Assembly: GCF_901538265.1 (NCBI RefSeq)
Contig: NZ_LR593886.1
Coordinates: 434,001 to 498,000, forward strand
From: Gemmata massiliana
GTDB taxonomy: Bacteria; Planctomycetota; Planctomycetia; Gemmatales; Gemmataceae
Direction of reading: 5' to 3'
DNA length: 64,000 nucleotides
Part shown: positions 44,220 to 53,182 of the stretch, piece by piece
Layout of the letters: each line of letters begins with the position of its first letter
Position numbering within the stretch: the first letter of the stretch is position 1
Made by a program: the position numbers and the translations under genes
The notes under the pieces: model-generated
Seen by the model: the letters and a program-made list of their open reading frames with translations, nothing else
Told to the model about the DNA's origin: nothing
Database searches by the model: none

Positions 44220-45977
44220 TCACACGGCCACTTTCCGCTTCACCAAACTGGCCACTATGCCCACGAACGCGATCAGCCAACACCCGGCGGGCACCCAGTC
44301 GCCGAGGCTCGCGTACAGCGGGCGGCGCGTGTCGATGGGTACGGTTGCGGTCATGACGCCATCAATTTTCTTGGCCTCGGACCATTCGCCCTGGGGCTTT
44401 TCTTTCAGCGTGAGTTTGTCGTTGCTGTCGCGTATGAGTTGCCGCGGTAAGGTGACCACGCGCCCGTCGGCGTCGATCAGACCCGAAATGCCCATGTTCA
44501 CGCTACGAACGATCGAGCGCCGGGCTTCAATCGCGCGGAACCGACAAATCGCGAGGTGCTGTTCGTGCTCCTCGGTGCCGTCGAACCAACCGTCGTTGGA
44601 GATGTTCACGAGGAAGTCCACCGGTTCGCTCGCGACGTACTGCCGCGCGAGGTACGGGTCGGAGTCTTCGTAACAGATGAGGCACCCGAACGTGAACGGA
44701 CGCCCGTCGCGCGTGGTGAGCGGGAACCGCGTCCACTTTTCGCCGGGCCGACACTCGTAGCCCTTCTTGTAGGGCGTGAACCACGCCATGAACGGCAGTT
44801 GTTCGCCGAGCGGCACGTACTCGCCGAACGGCACGAGGTGCATCTTGTCGTAACGGTCCACGGGCGCGCTGGGGAAGAGCACCGGATCACCGGGCAGCCA
44901 CCCTTCGGGCTTCGGAGCGGGCTTCACCATGAACGCGGAGTTGTACTTCCACACGCGCGACCCGTCCCACTCCAAACCGTTCAGCCCGAACAGCACCGGC
45001 GTGTTCCAGTCGCGCTCCAAAAACTCTTTCCGTGAGATCAACCGCCAGCGCTGGAACTCCTCCGGTGCGTCTTCTCCCTTTGCTCCAGGCGCGACGCTGC
45101 ACCAATCCACCGGGCAACACGTTTCCGGCCAAATGATAAGATCCGGGCGCGGCTTCTCGGTGAAGGCTGTCATGTGCAACTGGCTGTACGAGCTAACGAG
45201 CTTGGCCGTGTCTCCCATCTTGTCGCCCTGCGACACGTTCCCCTGAATCGCCGCGACCAGTGGGCCGTCGGTGAACGCCGGGTGATCGAAGCGCCAGTAG
45301 CCGTAACCGATGCTCGTGCCGACGAGCGCGAGAGCGAAGACGAGCCCTCCGATGCGGGCGGCCTTCACTTGCGGTGATGGCAAAGTCGCCGCTGTGCCCG
45401 TTCCTTCGAGGGCAGGTTTTCTGATCCATTCCACCAATGCGCCGTTCACCGCACCGACGACAAACGACACCACATACACGCCGCCGAAGTCTGCAATCTG
45501 GATCAGTTGCAGGAACGAGTGCTGCGTGTAACCGAGGTAGTACCAGCCGAAGCCGATCATCTGGTACGCGCCGATCTGCTTCATGAACGGGAAACCGGTC
45601 GGGAAGTGCATCCGGAAGTATTCCAGTGCCACCCACGCGACCGGCACCGAGAGCGCCATCGGCGCCCCAACGCGATCGAGGCGCCGAATGATCGCGAGCG
45701 CGGCCAGCCAGAACACCGGCATGACGACCGAGAGGCCGATCCACGACATGATCATCATGGGGTGCGCGACGCGAACCCAGTTCGTCGCGAGCGCGAAGAA
45801 CGTGAACCCGCCGAGGTAGGCCGCGAAGTAGCGCCGGCGATTCGAGACGGGCGCTCGCACGAGCGTCAGCCACGGGACGAGCGCGACGAAACCGAGCATT
45901 CCCAGGTCGAGTGGGAAGAACGCGGCCCACAGCAGTGCGCCGGAGGCGATCGCGGGCAGGAACACGTGAGTCTTCAC
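44220..45977 (-). CDS. lnt: Apolipoprotein N-acyltransferase
   Basis: A 585-residue inner-membrane enzyme that adds the third acyl chain to lipoproteins. About six N-terminal helices (residues 1-245) precede a nitrilase domain with the Glu-Lys-Cys triad: Glu in IIWPETCCPVDW, Lys in YDKMHLVPFGEYVP and Cys in GCLICYEDSDP. One C-terminal helix follows (WVPAGCWLIAFVGIVASLV). The nitrilase part has extra loops compared with E. coli Lnt. The GTG at 45977 has AAGGA eight bases upstream and starts at the first helix; the ATG at 46118 would add a Cys-rich leader that overlaps moeA. Confidence 0.93.
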   Translation of the reverse strand: MKTHVFLPAIASGALLWAAFFPLDLGMLGFVALVPWLTLVRAPVSNRRRYFAAYLGGFTFFALATNWVRVAHPMMIMSWIGLSVVMPVFWLAALAIIRRLDRVGAPMALSVPVAWVALEYFRMHFPTGFPFMKQIGAYQMIGFGWYYLGYTQHSFLQLIQIADFGGVYVVSFVVGAVNGALVEWIRKPALEGTGTAATLPSPQVKAARIGGLVFALALVGTSIGYGYWRFDHPAFTDGPLVAAIQGNVSQGDKMGDTAKLVSSYSQLHMTAFTEKPRPDLIIWPETCCPVDWCSVAPGAKGEDAPEEFQRWRLISRKEFLERDWNTPVLFGLNGLEWDGSRVWKYNSAFMVKPAPKPEGWLPGDPVLFPSAPVDRYDKMHLVPFGEYVPLGEQLPFMAWFTPYKKGYECRPGEKWTRFPLTTRDGRPFTFGCLICYEDSDPYLARQYVASEPVDFLVNISNDGWFDGTEEHEQHLAICRFRAIEARRSIVRSVNMGISGLIDADGRVVTLPRQLIRDSNDKLTLKEKPQGEWSEAKKIDGVMTATVPIDTRRPLYASLGDWVPAGCWLIAFVGIVASLVKRKVAV

Positions 45978-46011
45978 GCGGAGTCCTTCCAAATTCGGAC
46001 GGGGGCGCCAG

Positions 46012-47217
46012 TTACAGCAGCACCACTTCCATGAGTGTACCGCGATCGACGCGGGCTTCGCCGGCGGGCAGCACGAGCAGCGCGTCGGCCGGTTGTAGGC
46101 CGGCCAGGTCCGGCGCACCGGAATTCGGTAGCGGCCGCACGCTCCAGCCCGTTTCGCCCGGTACCAACTGCGCCGGTTTGTACGTCGGGCGGTCGTTGCT
46201 CTCGGCCAGCCCTTCCGTCACCGGTAGACGGATTTTGCGCGGACCGGGGGCTTCGTGTCCACCCAGGATTCGGAGCGCGGGTCGCACGAAGAGTTCAAAC
46301 CCCACGAACGAACTCACCGGATTGCCGGGCAACCCGAACACCAGCACGCCGGTTTCGGTGGTGCCGAACAGCAGCGGTTTGCCCGGTTTCATGCGTACTT
46401 GTTGCACGTGGAAGGAGACTCCGAGTTCCTTGAGCACGTTGGGAACGAGGTCAAAATCGCCGACCGACACTCCCCCTGCGATCAGCAACACGTGAGATTC
46501 GGCAAGTCCCTTCGCAATGAGCGCTTTTGTGACGGCGCGATCGTCCTTCGCGATGCCGAGATATTGCGGAAATCCTCCACCGCGAACGGTTTGGGCCGTG
46601 AGCATCGGTCCGTTCGAGTTGCGAATCTGCCCAGCACTCAGCTCCGCGCCCGCTTCGACCAGTTCGTCGCCGGTGGCGATGATGCCGACACGCGGACGCG
46701 GAAACACAGTGGCCACGGTTTGTCCGACGTTCGCCAGCACGCCCAATGCCGCCGGGTTAATCACCGTGCCGGCGGTCATAACCGGTTCGCCGGCCCGCAT
46801 CTCCGTGCCGCGTGCGTACACGTACTGGCGCGGTTTCACGTCCGGATCAGTAATGCGAACGCGACCGCCTTCCAGTGTTTGGGTGTCCTCCTGCATCACG
46901 ATCGCGTCCGCACCGTCGGGGATCGGCGCCCCCGTGAAGATGCGGCTCGCTTCGCCGGCCCCAACCGATTTCGTGGGCATCTTCCCGGCGGGCACTTCTT
47001 CGATCACCCGCAGTTCCGCGTTCGGCGAAGCGCAATCCGCAGCCCGTACCGCAAAACCATCGCGTAGCGACTTCGAGAACGGCGGCGAATCGGCGTCCGC
47101 AACGACATCGGCCGCAAGCACTTGCCCGAGCACATCGGCCGTGAGTGTGGTCACTTCGGGCTTCAGCGGCTTCGCGTGCTTCAGCACAATGGCCAGCGCG
47201 TCGGCAACTTCGCGCAT
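46012..47217 (-). CDS. moeA: Molybdopterin molybdotransferase
   Basis: A 401-residue MoeA that inserts molybdate into adenylated molybdopterin. It begins MREVADALAIVLKHAKPLKP. DADSPPFSKSLRDGFAVRAA is the family substrate loop. GIIATGDELVEAGAELSAGQ and IAGGVSVGDFDLVPNVLKEL form the MoCF-binding domain. A C-terminal beta domain ends at about 400. No other moa/mob gene is in the window. It heads the long minus-strand run; lnt starts 34 bases after its stop. Confidence 0.96.
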   Translation of the reverse strand: MREVADALAIVLKHAKPLKPEVTTLTADVLGQVLAADVVADADSPPFSKSLRDGFAVRAADCASPNAELRVIEEVPAGKMPTKSVGAGEASRIFTGAPIPDGADAIVMQEDTQTLEGGRVRITDPDVKPRQYVYARGTEMRAGEPVMTAGTVINPAALGVLANVGQTVATVFPRPRVGIIATGDELVEAGAELSAGQIRNSNGPMLTAQTVRGGGFPQYLGIAKDDRAVTKALIAKGLAESHVLLIAGGVSVGDFDLVPNVLKELGVSFHVQQVRMKPGKPLLFGTTETGVLVFGLPGNPVSSFVGFELFVRPALRILGGHEAPGPRKIRLPVTEGLAESNDRPTYKPAQLVPGETGWSVRPLPNSGAPDLAGLQPADALLVLPAGEARVDRGTLMEVVLL

Positions 47218-47370
47218 CGGAACCTCCCGGGTGGATTCGGATGGTATACCCGAATCATATTGCCGAGAATTGCGCCGGTTGGCAGCACCACAGGCGTGAC
47301 AACGCCCAGTGGCACCAAAACAGTTTGCCGAGTTGAAGAGTAACTGTGATGTGGACTAACGGAACCGAGA

Positions 47371-47961
47371 CTACGTCGAAGCTCCGCACACCGACACTGG
47401 CTCAAGTCGGCAACCGATCACGGTTTGGAGGAACCGTAAGGCGTCGAAGTATTGCTCCTCAGTGAACGCCTTCCAACCGTGTTCGGCCGTTTTCTGTTTC
47501 AACACGTCTGCAGGAAAATGCTCCCCACCTTGACGTGTAAGAAGGTCAGTTTTGGCCGCGATTGCAAGGCGGACGTAATCTGGAATGTTTGCCGCTTCCA
47601 AACGCCGAATTGCCGCACGGATTTGCTCCCATTCACCCGCTTGCTGAATGGTTTTTTCCTCAGCGATCTGTGTACCCTCTGGGGTGAGAGCATAGTCGTA
47701 TCGGGTCATCTCAAACTCGTTTTCATCAAACGCATCTCCCGTCGAGACGTGCTGTTCGAGAAATTTCAGGCCCCGAAGCTCTTGAACCGCCCCAGCTACG
47801 GCTGGAGAAAATGGCCCATAGTAGTGCGAGCGATAGCCCAAGTCTTGAATTTTCCCGGTCAAAACGCCGACGAAGTAGACCGTCTTCTGGAGCTTAGTGC
47901 GCCCCTGAATTTGTCCTCCGACGGCATATATGACGAGGTGCACAAAGTCATAAGTGGTCAT
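47371..47961 (-). CDS. YwgA-like (SocA/Panacea-resembling) protein
   Basis: A 196-residue cytoplasmic protein. RTKLQKTVYFVGVLTGKIQD followed by YRSHYYGPFSPAVAGAVQEL and GLKFLEQ resembles the YwgA family and, more distantly, SocA/Panacea antitoxin domains (KLQKLLYY...YGP pattern). A winged-helix fold is likely. Its ATG at 47961 overlaps the HD gene TGA by four bases, so the two are translationally coupled; an upstream ATG at 48015 lies inside the HD gene. B. subtilis ywfO (HD) and ywgA are also neighbours, from memory. It probably regulates or neutralises the HD enzyme (inference). Codon use is less G+C rich than in flanking genes. Confidence 0.7.
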   Translation of the reverse strand: MTTYDFVHLVIYAVGGQIQGRTKLQKTVYFVGVLTGKIQDLGYRSHYYGPFSPAVAGAVQELRGLKFLEQHVSTGDAFDENEFEMTRYDYALTPEGTQIAEEKTIQQAGEWEQIRAAIRRLEAANIPDYVRLAIAAKTDLLTRQGGEHFPADVLKQKTAEHGWKAFTEEQYFDALRFLQTVIGCRLEPVSVCGAST

Positions 47962-49346
47962 GTTTTTGTCCTGCCCCACTCTTCCTGAATCATACTCCGA
48001 ATTGGCTCTTTCCACCTAGCTCGGAGTGCATCTTTCGTGTCGGGGTTCGGCCACTCAATTGGGGCGAACACGACAACGAAGTTATCTGAGTATTGCTCGT
48101 TGATCGACTTGAAAAGTGTCGACTCGTCGGTGAACGGTTGCGGAGCGGGTTTCACATTCACCAGGATGCCCTCTTCGTCATTTCGAGAGGACTCCCGCGC
48201 AGATTTGATGCCATAACTATGCGCTATTACGAAGTCCGGGTCGATCGCATTTTCGTGTTTTAACCCGAGTTGTTCGGTGAGGTACGCCGCCACCCGTTGA
48301 GCCACGGCTTTCGACAGGGTGTCAGCTGCTCGCTTGTGAAGCCCCCTTAATGTCTCCCAACTTTTTGAATGGTAAGGCTTGCCGATGGGATCTTTGAAGA
48401 CTTCTTTGAGTAGCTTTCGCTCCCGCAGTCGCCTCAACATGGCGCCAGACTTTGGGCCAGGTGGTGAACCGTGAACCGGAGAGAATGTTTCCATAAAGCG
48501 GGCGTCGTCCCACTTTTGGTAGTTGCGAATAAAGCCCGCCGTTCCATCGAACGTGTACAACCGCTTCATTGGCTCCAGGTTGTCAGATTCAATCCCAAGT
48601 CGGATCGCTCGCGTAATCATCTGATCTGTGATGAGCCGCACGCGGTGGCGATAAATGTTCGCTGTCATGTAATACTTCGCCAAAACGAACTGCTCGACCG
48701 CGTGAACGCCGTCTTCATCGATCATCAAATCTCCGTCGGGATCGGGCAAAACCAGAGAGCGCTGGAGTTGTGCCAAGTCGTAGTGACCGTACTGCACTCC
48801 ACAAAAGTAACTGTCGCGGAGCAGGTAATCCTGTTTGTCGGCATCGAGCGGACCGGAGACGATCTGTTTGAGAACCGACCGGCCGTAACCGTTTCCGAGT
48901 AACTGAATTACAGACTCTCGCTCCGCGTCTGGAATGATTTGGCACAATTCGGGATCAGTGCGGATGATTTCTGCAGTCACGGCTTCATGGATCTTGTGTT
49001 CTTTCTGCTCGGGTTTCAATTTCTCCTTGTCACCGAACCAGTCGAGCGACGCTTCCGAAACGTGACTGAACGGACCGTGACCAGTATCGTGCAGTAATCC
49101 GGCTAATCGAATCAACCGCAACTCGGCACCTTCGACCTTCAATTGCTCGGCCATAAGCCCCGCGACGTGAGTGACTCCGAGAGTGTGGTCGAATCGGGTA
49201 TGAAGGGCACCAGGGTAAACCAGCGAAGCAAGTGCGAGCTGACGTATGTTCCGGAGACGTTGAAGTGGGGAACTGTTAACGATGGGGGCGAGATCCGCGG
49301 GAAGGTAAATGAAATTGTGGATTGGATCTCTGGAACGAAAACTCAT
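47958..49346 (-). CDS. HD-domain phosphohydrolase (SAMHD1/EF1143/YwfO-like)
   Basis: A 462-residue metal-dependent phosphohydrolase. RSRDPIHNFIYLPADLAPIV opens the family. The HD site is HTRFDHTLGVTHVAGLM (His54), then LAGLLHDTGHGPFSHVSE (His86, Asp87), and the late Asp in SGPLDADKQDYLLRDSY (about residues 165-180). This order matches SAMHD1 and the EF1143 dNTP triphosphohydrolase, so hydrolysis of dNTPs is likely. No SAM domain is present. The C-terminal ~150 residues are less conserved. G+C is lower than in the flanks, suggesting transfer. It is coupled to the YwgA-like gene. Confidence 0.88.
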   Translation of the reverse strand: MSFRSRDPIHNFIYLPADLAPIVNSSPLQRLRNIRQLALASLVYPGALHTRFDHTLGVTHVAGLMAEQLKVEGAELRLIRLAGLLHDTGHGPFSHVSEASLDWFGDKEKLKPEQKEHKIHEAVTAEIIRTDPELCQIIPDAERESVIQLLGNGYGRSVLKQIVSGPLDADKQDYLLRDSYFCGVQYGHYDLAQLQRSLVLPDPDGDLMIDEDGVHAVEQFVLAKYYMTANIYRHRVRLITDQMITRAIRLGIESDNLEPMKRLYTFDGTAGFIRNYQKWDDARFMETFSPVHGSPPGPKSGAMLRRLRERKLLKEVFKDPIGKPYHSKSWETLRGLHKRAADTLSKAVAQRVAAYLTEQLGLKHENAIDPDFVIAHSYGIKSARESSRNDEEGILVNVKPAPQPFTDESTLFKSINEQYSDNFVVVFAPIEWPNPDTKDALRARWKEPIRSMIQEEWGRTKT

Positions 49347-49592
49347 GGGCGGATCTGCAGAGTTGTGTTCCAGGGTTAAGTTGCAAGAACCTAACCCTGC
49401 TGGTTTGTTGTTGCTATGCGTGTCGAATCTGTCATCTCATGACTTTGCGTGCAGCATGATCGATTTAACGCCAGATGCAAGTCTAAAATGAGTGCTGCCC
49501 TGGTTCGATCGGACACGACTATAAGATTCCGACAAGGGCAATGCCCAGAAGCAGCGCGTTATTGCAGTGTCCCCCCCCCTGCCCAAGGAGTG

Positions 49593-50102
49593 TTAACTTC
49601 CAGCATTTGCCATCGATAAATCGTGCCCGTGTTGATGCAGGATCGACCACGCACGGTCGCGTGCGTTACCCGAGTTCACTGCCAGCACAAACGGGCCGTC
49701 GCCGGGTGCTGGGGCGGGAGCATCTACTCCGCGTCGGTGCATGCTCATTCCGATCCAGCCACCGATAAAGCTGATGAACAGCGCCCCGAACACGGCACAC
49801 GTGATTTCCAGGTAGAATAAATCACTCGGGCCGGTCGGCGGGGACATCAGCCGGGCCAGTCCGGGGGCGATTGCGACACCAAGCGCCGCACCTGCGATTC
49901 CCCCCAGAGTTGCCCCGGCGAACGAGTGATCACGCTCCATCAGGTCCGTGGCGTGACCGTTCGCGAGCCGCCCCGTGTAACCGATTTGCTTGTCCCGGAA
50001 CCCGGCGAGGCGCAACTGGAGCAGAGCCTCGTCCGCGTCGTCTTGGTTGTCGAAGGCCGCAATCACGTCCGCGGTCCGCGACTTGTTATCATGCGCCCAC
50101 AT
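49593..50102 (-). CDS. Glycine-zipper stress-type protein
   Basis: A 169-residue protein. The N-terminal ~60 residues, DVIAAFDNQDDADEALLQLR, form an alpha-beta unit like those of general stress and DUF1269-type proteins. Two glycine-rich helices follow: GATLGGIAGAALGVAIAPGL and VFGALFISFIGGWIGMSMHR, a glycine-zipper-like pair that may insert in membrane. The C-terminal ~35 residues repeat a beta-alpha pattern (FVLAVNSGNARDRAWSILHQ). The ATG at 50102 has GAGGG six bases upstream. It is divergent from the yaiI-family gene. Function is unknown beyond the family description. Confidence 0.7.
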   Translation of the reverse strand: MWAHDNKSRTADVIAAFDNQDDADEALLQLRLAGFRDKQIGYTGRLANGHATDLMERDHSFAGATLGGIAGAALGVAIAPGLARLMSPPTGPSDLFYLEITCAVFGALFISFIGGWIGMSMHRRGVDAPAPAPGDGPFVLAVNSGNARDRAWSILHQHGHDLSMANAGS

Positions 50103-50225
50103 GACGTACCCTCGCTTGTTCTTGGCTTGGGCCAATTGAAAACGCTGCAATTGGTGCGCCGGGAACGGTTCGCGGGACGTCGCGAACGTGTTGAGTGTGA
50201 CCGAGATCGATCTTTAAGGAGATGA

Positions 50226-50681
50226 ATGCTAACGATTTACATCGATGCCGATGCGTGTCCTGTTAAAGACGAAGTGTACAAAGTCGCGCGGCGCCACGCG
50301 ATGAAGGTGCTCGTCGTTGCCAATAGCACGATGCGCGTGCCCGTTGAGCCATTGGTCGAACTGGTCGTGCGCGCGGGGTTCGGTGCGGCCGACGACTGGA
50401 TCGCGGGCGAAATCGGGCCGTGTGATATCTGCATCACGTCTGACGTTCCGCTGGCCGCACGCTGCGTCGCGAACGGGGCCGTGACCCTCGATCCGAAGGG
50501 CCGGTTACTCGACGCTAACAGCATCGGTGAAGCGGTTGCCACGCGCGACCTGATGGAAGAGTTGCGGGCTATGGGACAAGCGGCCGGCGGACCGGCGCCA
50601 ATGACCCCAAAGGACCGCTCCCGGTTTCTGGCGAAACTCGATGAAGCGGTTAACGCCGCGCGCCGGGCTGCGTCGAGGTAA
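50226..50681 (+). CDS. YaiI/YqxD family protein (DUF188)
   Basis: A 151-residue cytoplasmic protein with a PIN-like/NYN-like fold. MLTIYIDADACPVKDEVYKV is the family start; VVANSTMRVP, DDWIAGEIGPCDICITSDVP and LDPKGRLLDANSIGEAV follow, with the conserved acidic residues of a nuclease-like site. AAGGAGATGA lies just before the ATG. Activity has not been demonstrated for most members. It is convergent with fusA; the fusA terminator lies just beyond its stop. Confidence 0.93.
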   Translation: MLTIYIDADACPVKDEVYKVARRHAMKVLVVANSTMRVPVEPLVELVVRAGFGAADDWIAGEIGPCDICITSDVPLAARCVANGAVTLDPKGRLLDANSIGEAVATRDLMEELRAMGQAAGGPAPMTPKDRSRFLAKLDEAVNAARRAASR

Positions 50682-50718
50682 CGCGGTGCCGCTCGTTGAG
50701 TGAGCGGTTGCTCAAACG

Positions 50719-50749
50719 AAAAAACCGGGAGCGACAAGGCTCCCGGTTT
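50719..50749 (-). terminator. Rho-independent terminator of fusA
   Basis: An 11-bp stem (50722-50732 with 50739-50749, loop GACAAG) is followed on minus by a T-run (A at 50719-50724 on plus), 27 bases past the fusA stop. It may also stop transcripts from the convergent yaiI-family gene. Confidence 0.9.
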
Positions 50750-50775
50750 CGGTTGAGCACGGTGTGCTCAGTACG

Positions 50776-52935
50776 TTACTTCTTCGCGTCGGGCTTCGGG
50801 ATGTCGGCCAGTTCGACCGGCACCGAGGCGTAGTGGCTGAACTCCATCGAGAAGCTCGCCTGCCCCTTCGTCGCGCTGCGGAGGTCGTTGGTGTACCCGA
50901 ACAGGTTCGCCAGCGGCACCTTCGCGACGACCTGGGCCACGCCCTTGTCTTCGCTCGTTTCCTCGATCAGCCCGCGCTTGCTGCTGATGTTCCCGGAGAT
51001 CTGGCCCTGGTACTCCTTCGGCGAGACCACGACCACCTTCATGACCGGCTCGCGCAGCTCGATGCCGCCGCGCTCCTGGGCCTCGCGGAACGCTTCGAGG
51101 GCGCACAGGTAGAAGGCGTCCTGCGACGAGTCCACGTCGTGCATCTTCCCGAAGTGCAGGTTGAACTCCAGGTCCACGAACGGGAACGGGTACTTGTACC
51201 CCTTCTTCGCGCCTTCCCGGAGCCCCTCCTCCACGCTCGGAATGTACTGCTTGTCGATCGAGCCCTGGGTGATGGCGTTCACGAAGTAGACGTTGTTCGG
51301 GTCCGGCTTCACCTTCGGGTCGTTCAGTTCTTCGATCTCCGCCACCTTCTCCTGGATCTGTTCCGGGGTGAGCGGCGTGTACTTCACCACGATCACGGCG
51401 AACTTACCGCGGCCACCGGTTTGCTTCTGGAACTTGTACTCGAAGTCCACCGACCGCGCCAGGCACTGGCGGTACGCGACGCGCGGCTTGCCCAGGGTAA
51501 TCAGCTTCGTGTCTTCCTGCGGCACGCCGACGGCGCGCTTCAGTTTCTCGATGCTGATTTCCAGGTGCAACTCGCCCATCCCGCTGATGATCGTGTCCTT
51601 CGTTTCCTCGTCCGTGTGCGTCTTCAAAGTGGGGTCGTCGCGCACGAGGCGGTTGAGCGCCTCGCCCACCTTGCCGCTGTCCAGCGTCTTGCTGAACGCC
51701 AGCGCCTGCGACACCACGGGCTTCGGGAACTGGATCGCTTCGAGGGCGATCGGCTGGTCGGGGTCGGACAGGGTGTTACCCGTGTACGTTTCCGACAGGC
51801 CCATCGCCGCGACGATGTCGCCCGGGCTGGCCTTCTCGAGCGCGATGCGCTTGTCGCCCATCATGCGGTAGAACCGCGCGATGCGCTCCTTCTTCCCGTT
51901 GGTGGTGTTCGTGTACGACTCGCCCGGCTTCATCTCGCCCGAGTACACGCGGATGTACACGAGGTCGCCGTTGGTCTCGGCCACCGTCTTGAACGCCAGC
52001 GCACTCATGGGCTCTTTCGAGTCCGGCTTGCGGACGAGCGCGTCCTTGGTCTTCGGGTGCAACCCGTCCACCGGCGGCCGGTCGATCGGCGACGGCAGAC
52101 AGTCCACCACGAGGTCCAGCAGGTGCTGCACGCCGTGGAACATCTTCGAGCTACCGCAGTGGACCGGCGTGAACGTCCCGTCCAGCGTCCCCTTGCGGAG
52201 CGCCTTGCGGATCAGGTCCACCGGAACGTCCTTGCCCTCGAGGATCAGTTCCGTGATCTCGTCGGACGCGGCGGACACCCCGTCGAGCATCTGCTCGCGG
52301 CGCTTCTGCGCCTCTTCCAGATACTTCTCCGGGACGTCCGTCTCGAAGAACTTCTGGTGCGTCTTGTCGTTCAGGTCGCGCGTGATGAGCTTCATCTCGA
52401 TCAGGTCGATGATGCCCTCGAGCGCGTTGTCCTGCCCGGCCGGGATGGTGACCACCACCGGGTTCGCGTGGAGCTTGGTCTTCATCTGCTCGACGCACGC
52501 CCAGAAGTTGGCGCCCATGCGGTCGAGCTTGTTCACGTAGGCGAGCCGGGGCACCTTGTACTTGGTGGCCTGGCGCCAAACCGTTTCCGACTGCACCTCG
52601 ACCCCGCCCTTGGCGCAGAACACGCCGACGGCGCCGTCGAGGACGCGCAGCGACCGCTCCACCTCGGCCGTGAAGTCCACGTGGCCCGGGGTGTCGATGA
52701 TGTTGATGGCGATGTCGTTGTCCGCGCGGTCCTTCCAGTCGATGGAGACGGCGGCCGAGTTGATCGTGATCCCCTTCTGCCGCTCCAGCGGGTCGAAGTC
52801 CGTGGTGGTGTCACCGTCATCGACGTCGCCGACCTTGTGCTTGGTGCCGCTGTAGTACAGGATCCGCTCCGTGGTGGTGGTTTTGCCAGCGTCCACGTGA
52901 GCCATGATCCCGATGTTGCGTACTTTGTCGAGCAT
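50776..52935 (-). CDS. fusA: Translation elongation factor G
   Basis: The 719-residue ribosomal translocase. The G domain has AHVDAGKTTTTERILYYSG, IIDTPGHVDFTAEVERSL and VNKLDRMGANFWA; domain II follows at about 300-400; domain III holds IISGMGELHLEISIEKLK; domain IV includes the tip region with GGRGKFAVIVVKYTPL. An insertion of ~25 charged residues (LTPEQIQEKVAEIEELNDPK) lies in domain IV, in the loop near 525-550, and looks lineage-specific. The ATG MLDKVRNIGIMAH is standard. The gene is isolated from rpsL/rpsG/tuf, so this may be one of several EF-G copies. Confidence 0.96.
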   Translation of the reverse strand: MLDKVRNIGIMAHVDAGKTTTTERILYYSGTKHKVGDVDDGDTTTDFDPLERQKGITINSAAVSIDWKDRADNDIAINIIDTPGHVDFTAEVERSLRVLDGAVGVFCAKGGVEVQSETVWRQATKYKVPRLAYVNKLDRMGANFWACVEQMKTKLHANPVVVTIPAGQDNALEGIIDLIEMKLITRDLNDKTHQKFFETDVPEKYLEEAQKRREQMLDGVSAASDEITELILEGKDVPVDLIRKALRKGTLDGTFTPVHCGSSKMFHGVQHLLDLVVDCLPSPIDRPPVDGLHPKTKDALVRKPDSKEPMSALAFKTVAETNGDLVYIRVYSGEMKPGESYTNTTNGKKERIARFYRMMGDKRIALEKASPGDIVAAMGLSETYTGNTLSDPDQPIALEAIQFPKPVVSQALAFSKTLDSGKVGEALNRLVRDDPTLKTHTDEETKDTIISGMGELHLEISIEKLKRAVGVPQEDTKLITLGKPRVAYRQCLARSVDFEYKFQKQTGGRGKFAVIVVKYTPLTPEQIQEKVAEIEELNDPKVKPDPNNVYFVNAITQGSIDKQYIPSVEEGLREGAKKGYKYPFPFVDLEFNLHFGKMHDVDSSQDAFYLCALEAFREAQERGGIELREPVMKVVVVSPKEYQGQISGNISSKRGLIEETSEDKGVAQVVAKVPLANLFGYTNDLRSATKGQASFSMEFSHYASVPVELADIPKPDAKK

Positions 52936-53182
52936 CGTCGTTGCGGCCGGGGTGTTTTACCGGCTCCTTCCACATGTGGAAAAGGGTCCCGCTACCCACA
53001 TGGGTTGCGGCCAAAGTTAGACGCCGTAGGTAAGGAATGGGTTCGTAACTTCGCGACCCGTTCCCGTGCCTGCCAAAAAATCCGGGGCAGGGGACGGCGA
53101 CAGAAAGTCACATTGTATCGTATCGCCGAACAAAAGGCAGTCCCCCTTGGTTTCGTGAAGTGCCGGTGAAGATCGGGCGGGT

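Noticed and set aside
49388..49400. AACCTAACCCTG resembling the edge of the palindromic units
   Set aside because: Only about ten bases match and no hairpin follows, so it is too short to call a repeat copy.
50764..53169. An open frame of 801 residues on plus
   Set aside because: It lies opposite fusA, is dominated by Arg/Val/Leu/His and has no family motifs; it is a G+C-driven shadow.
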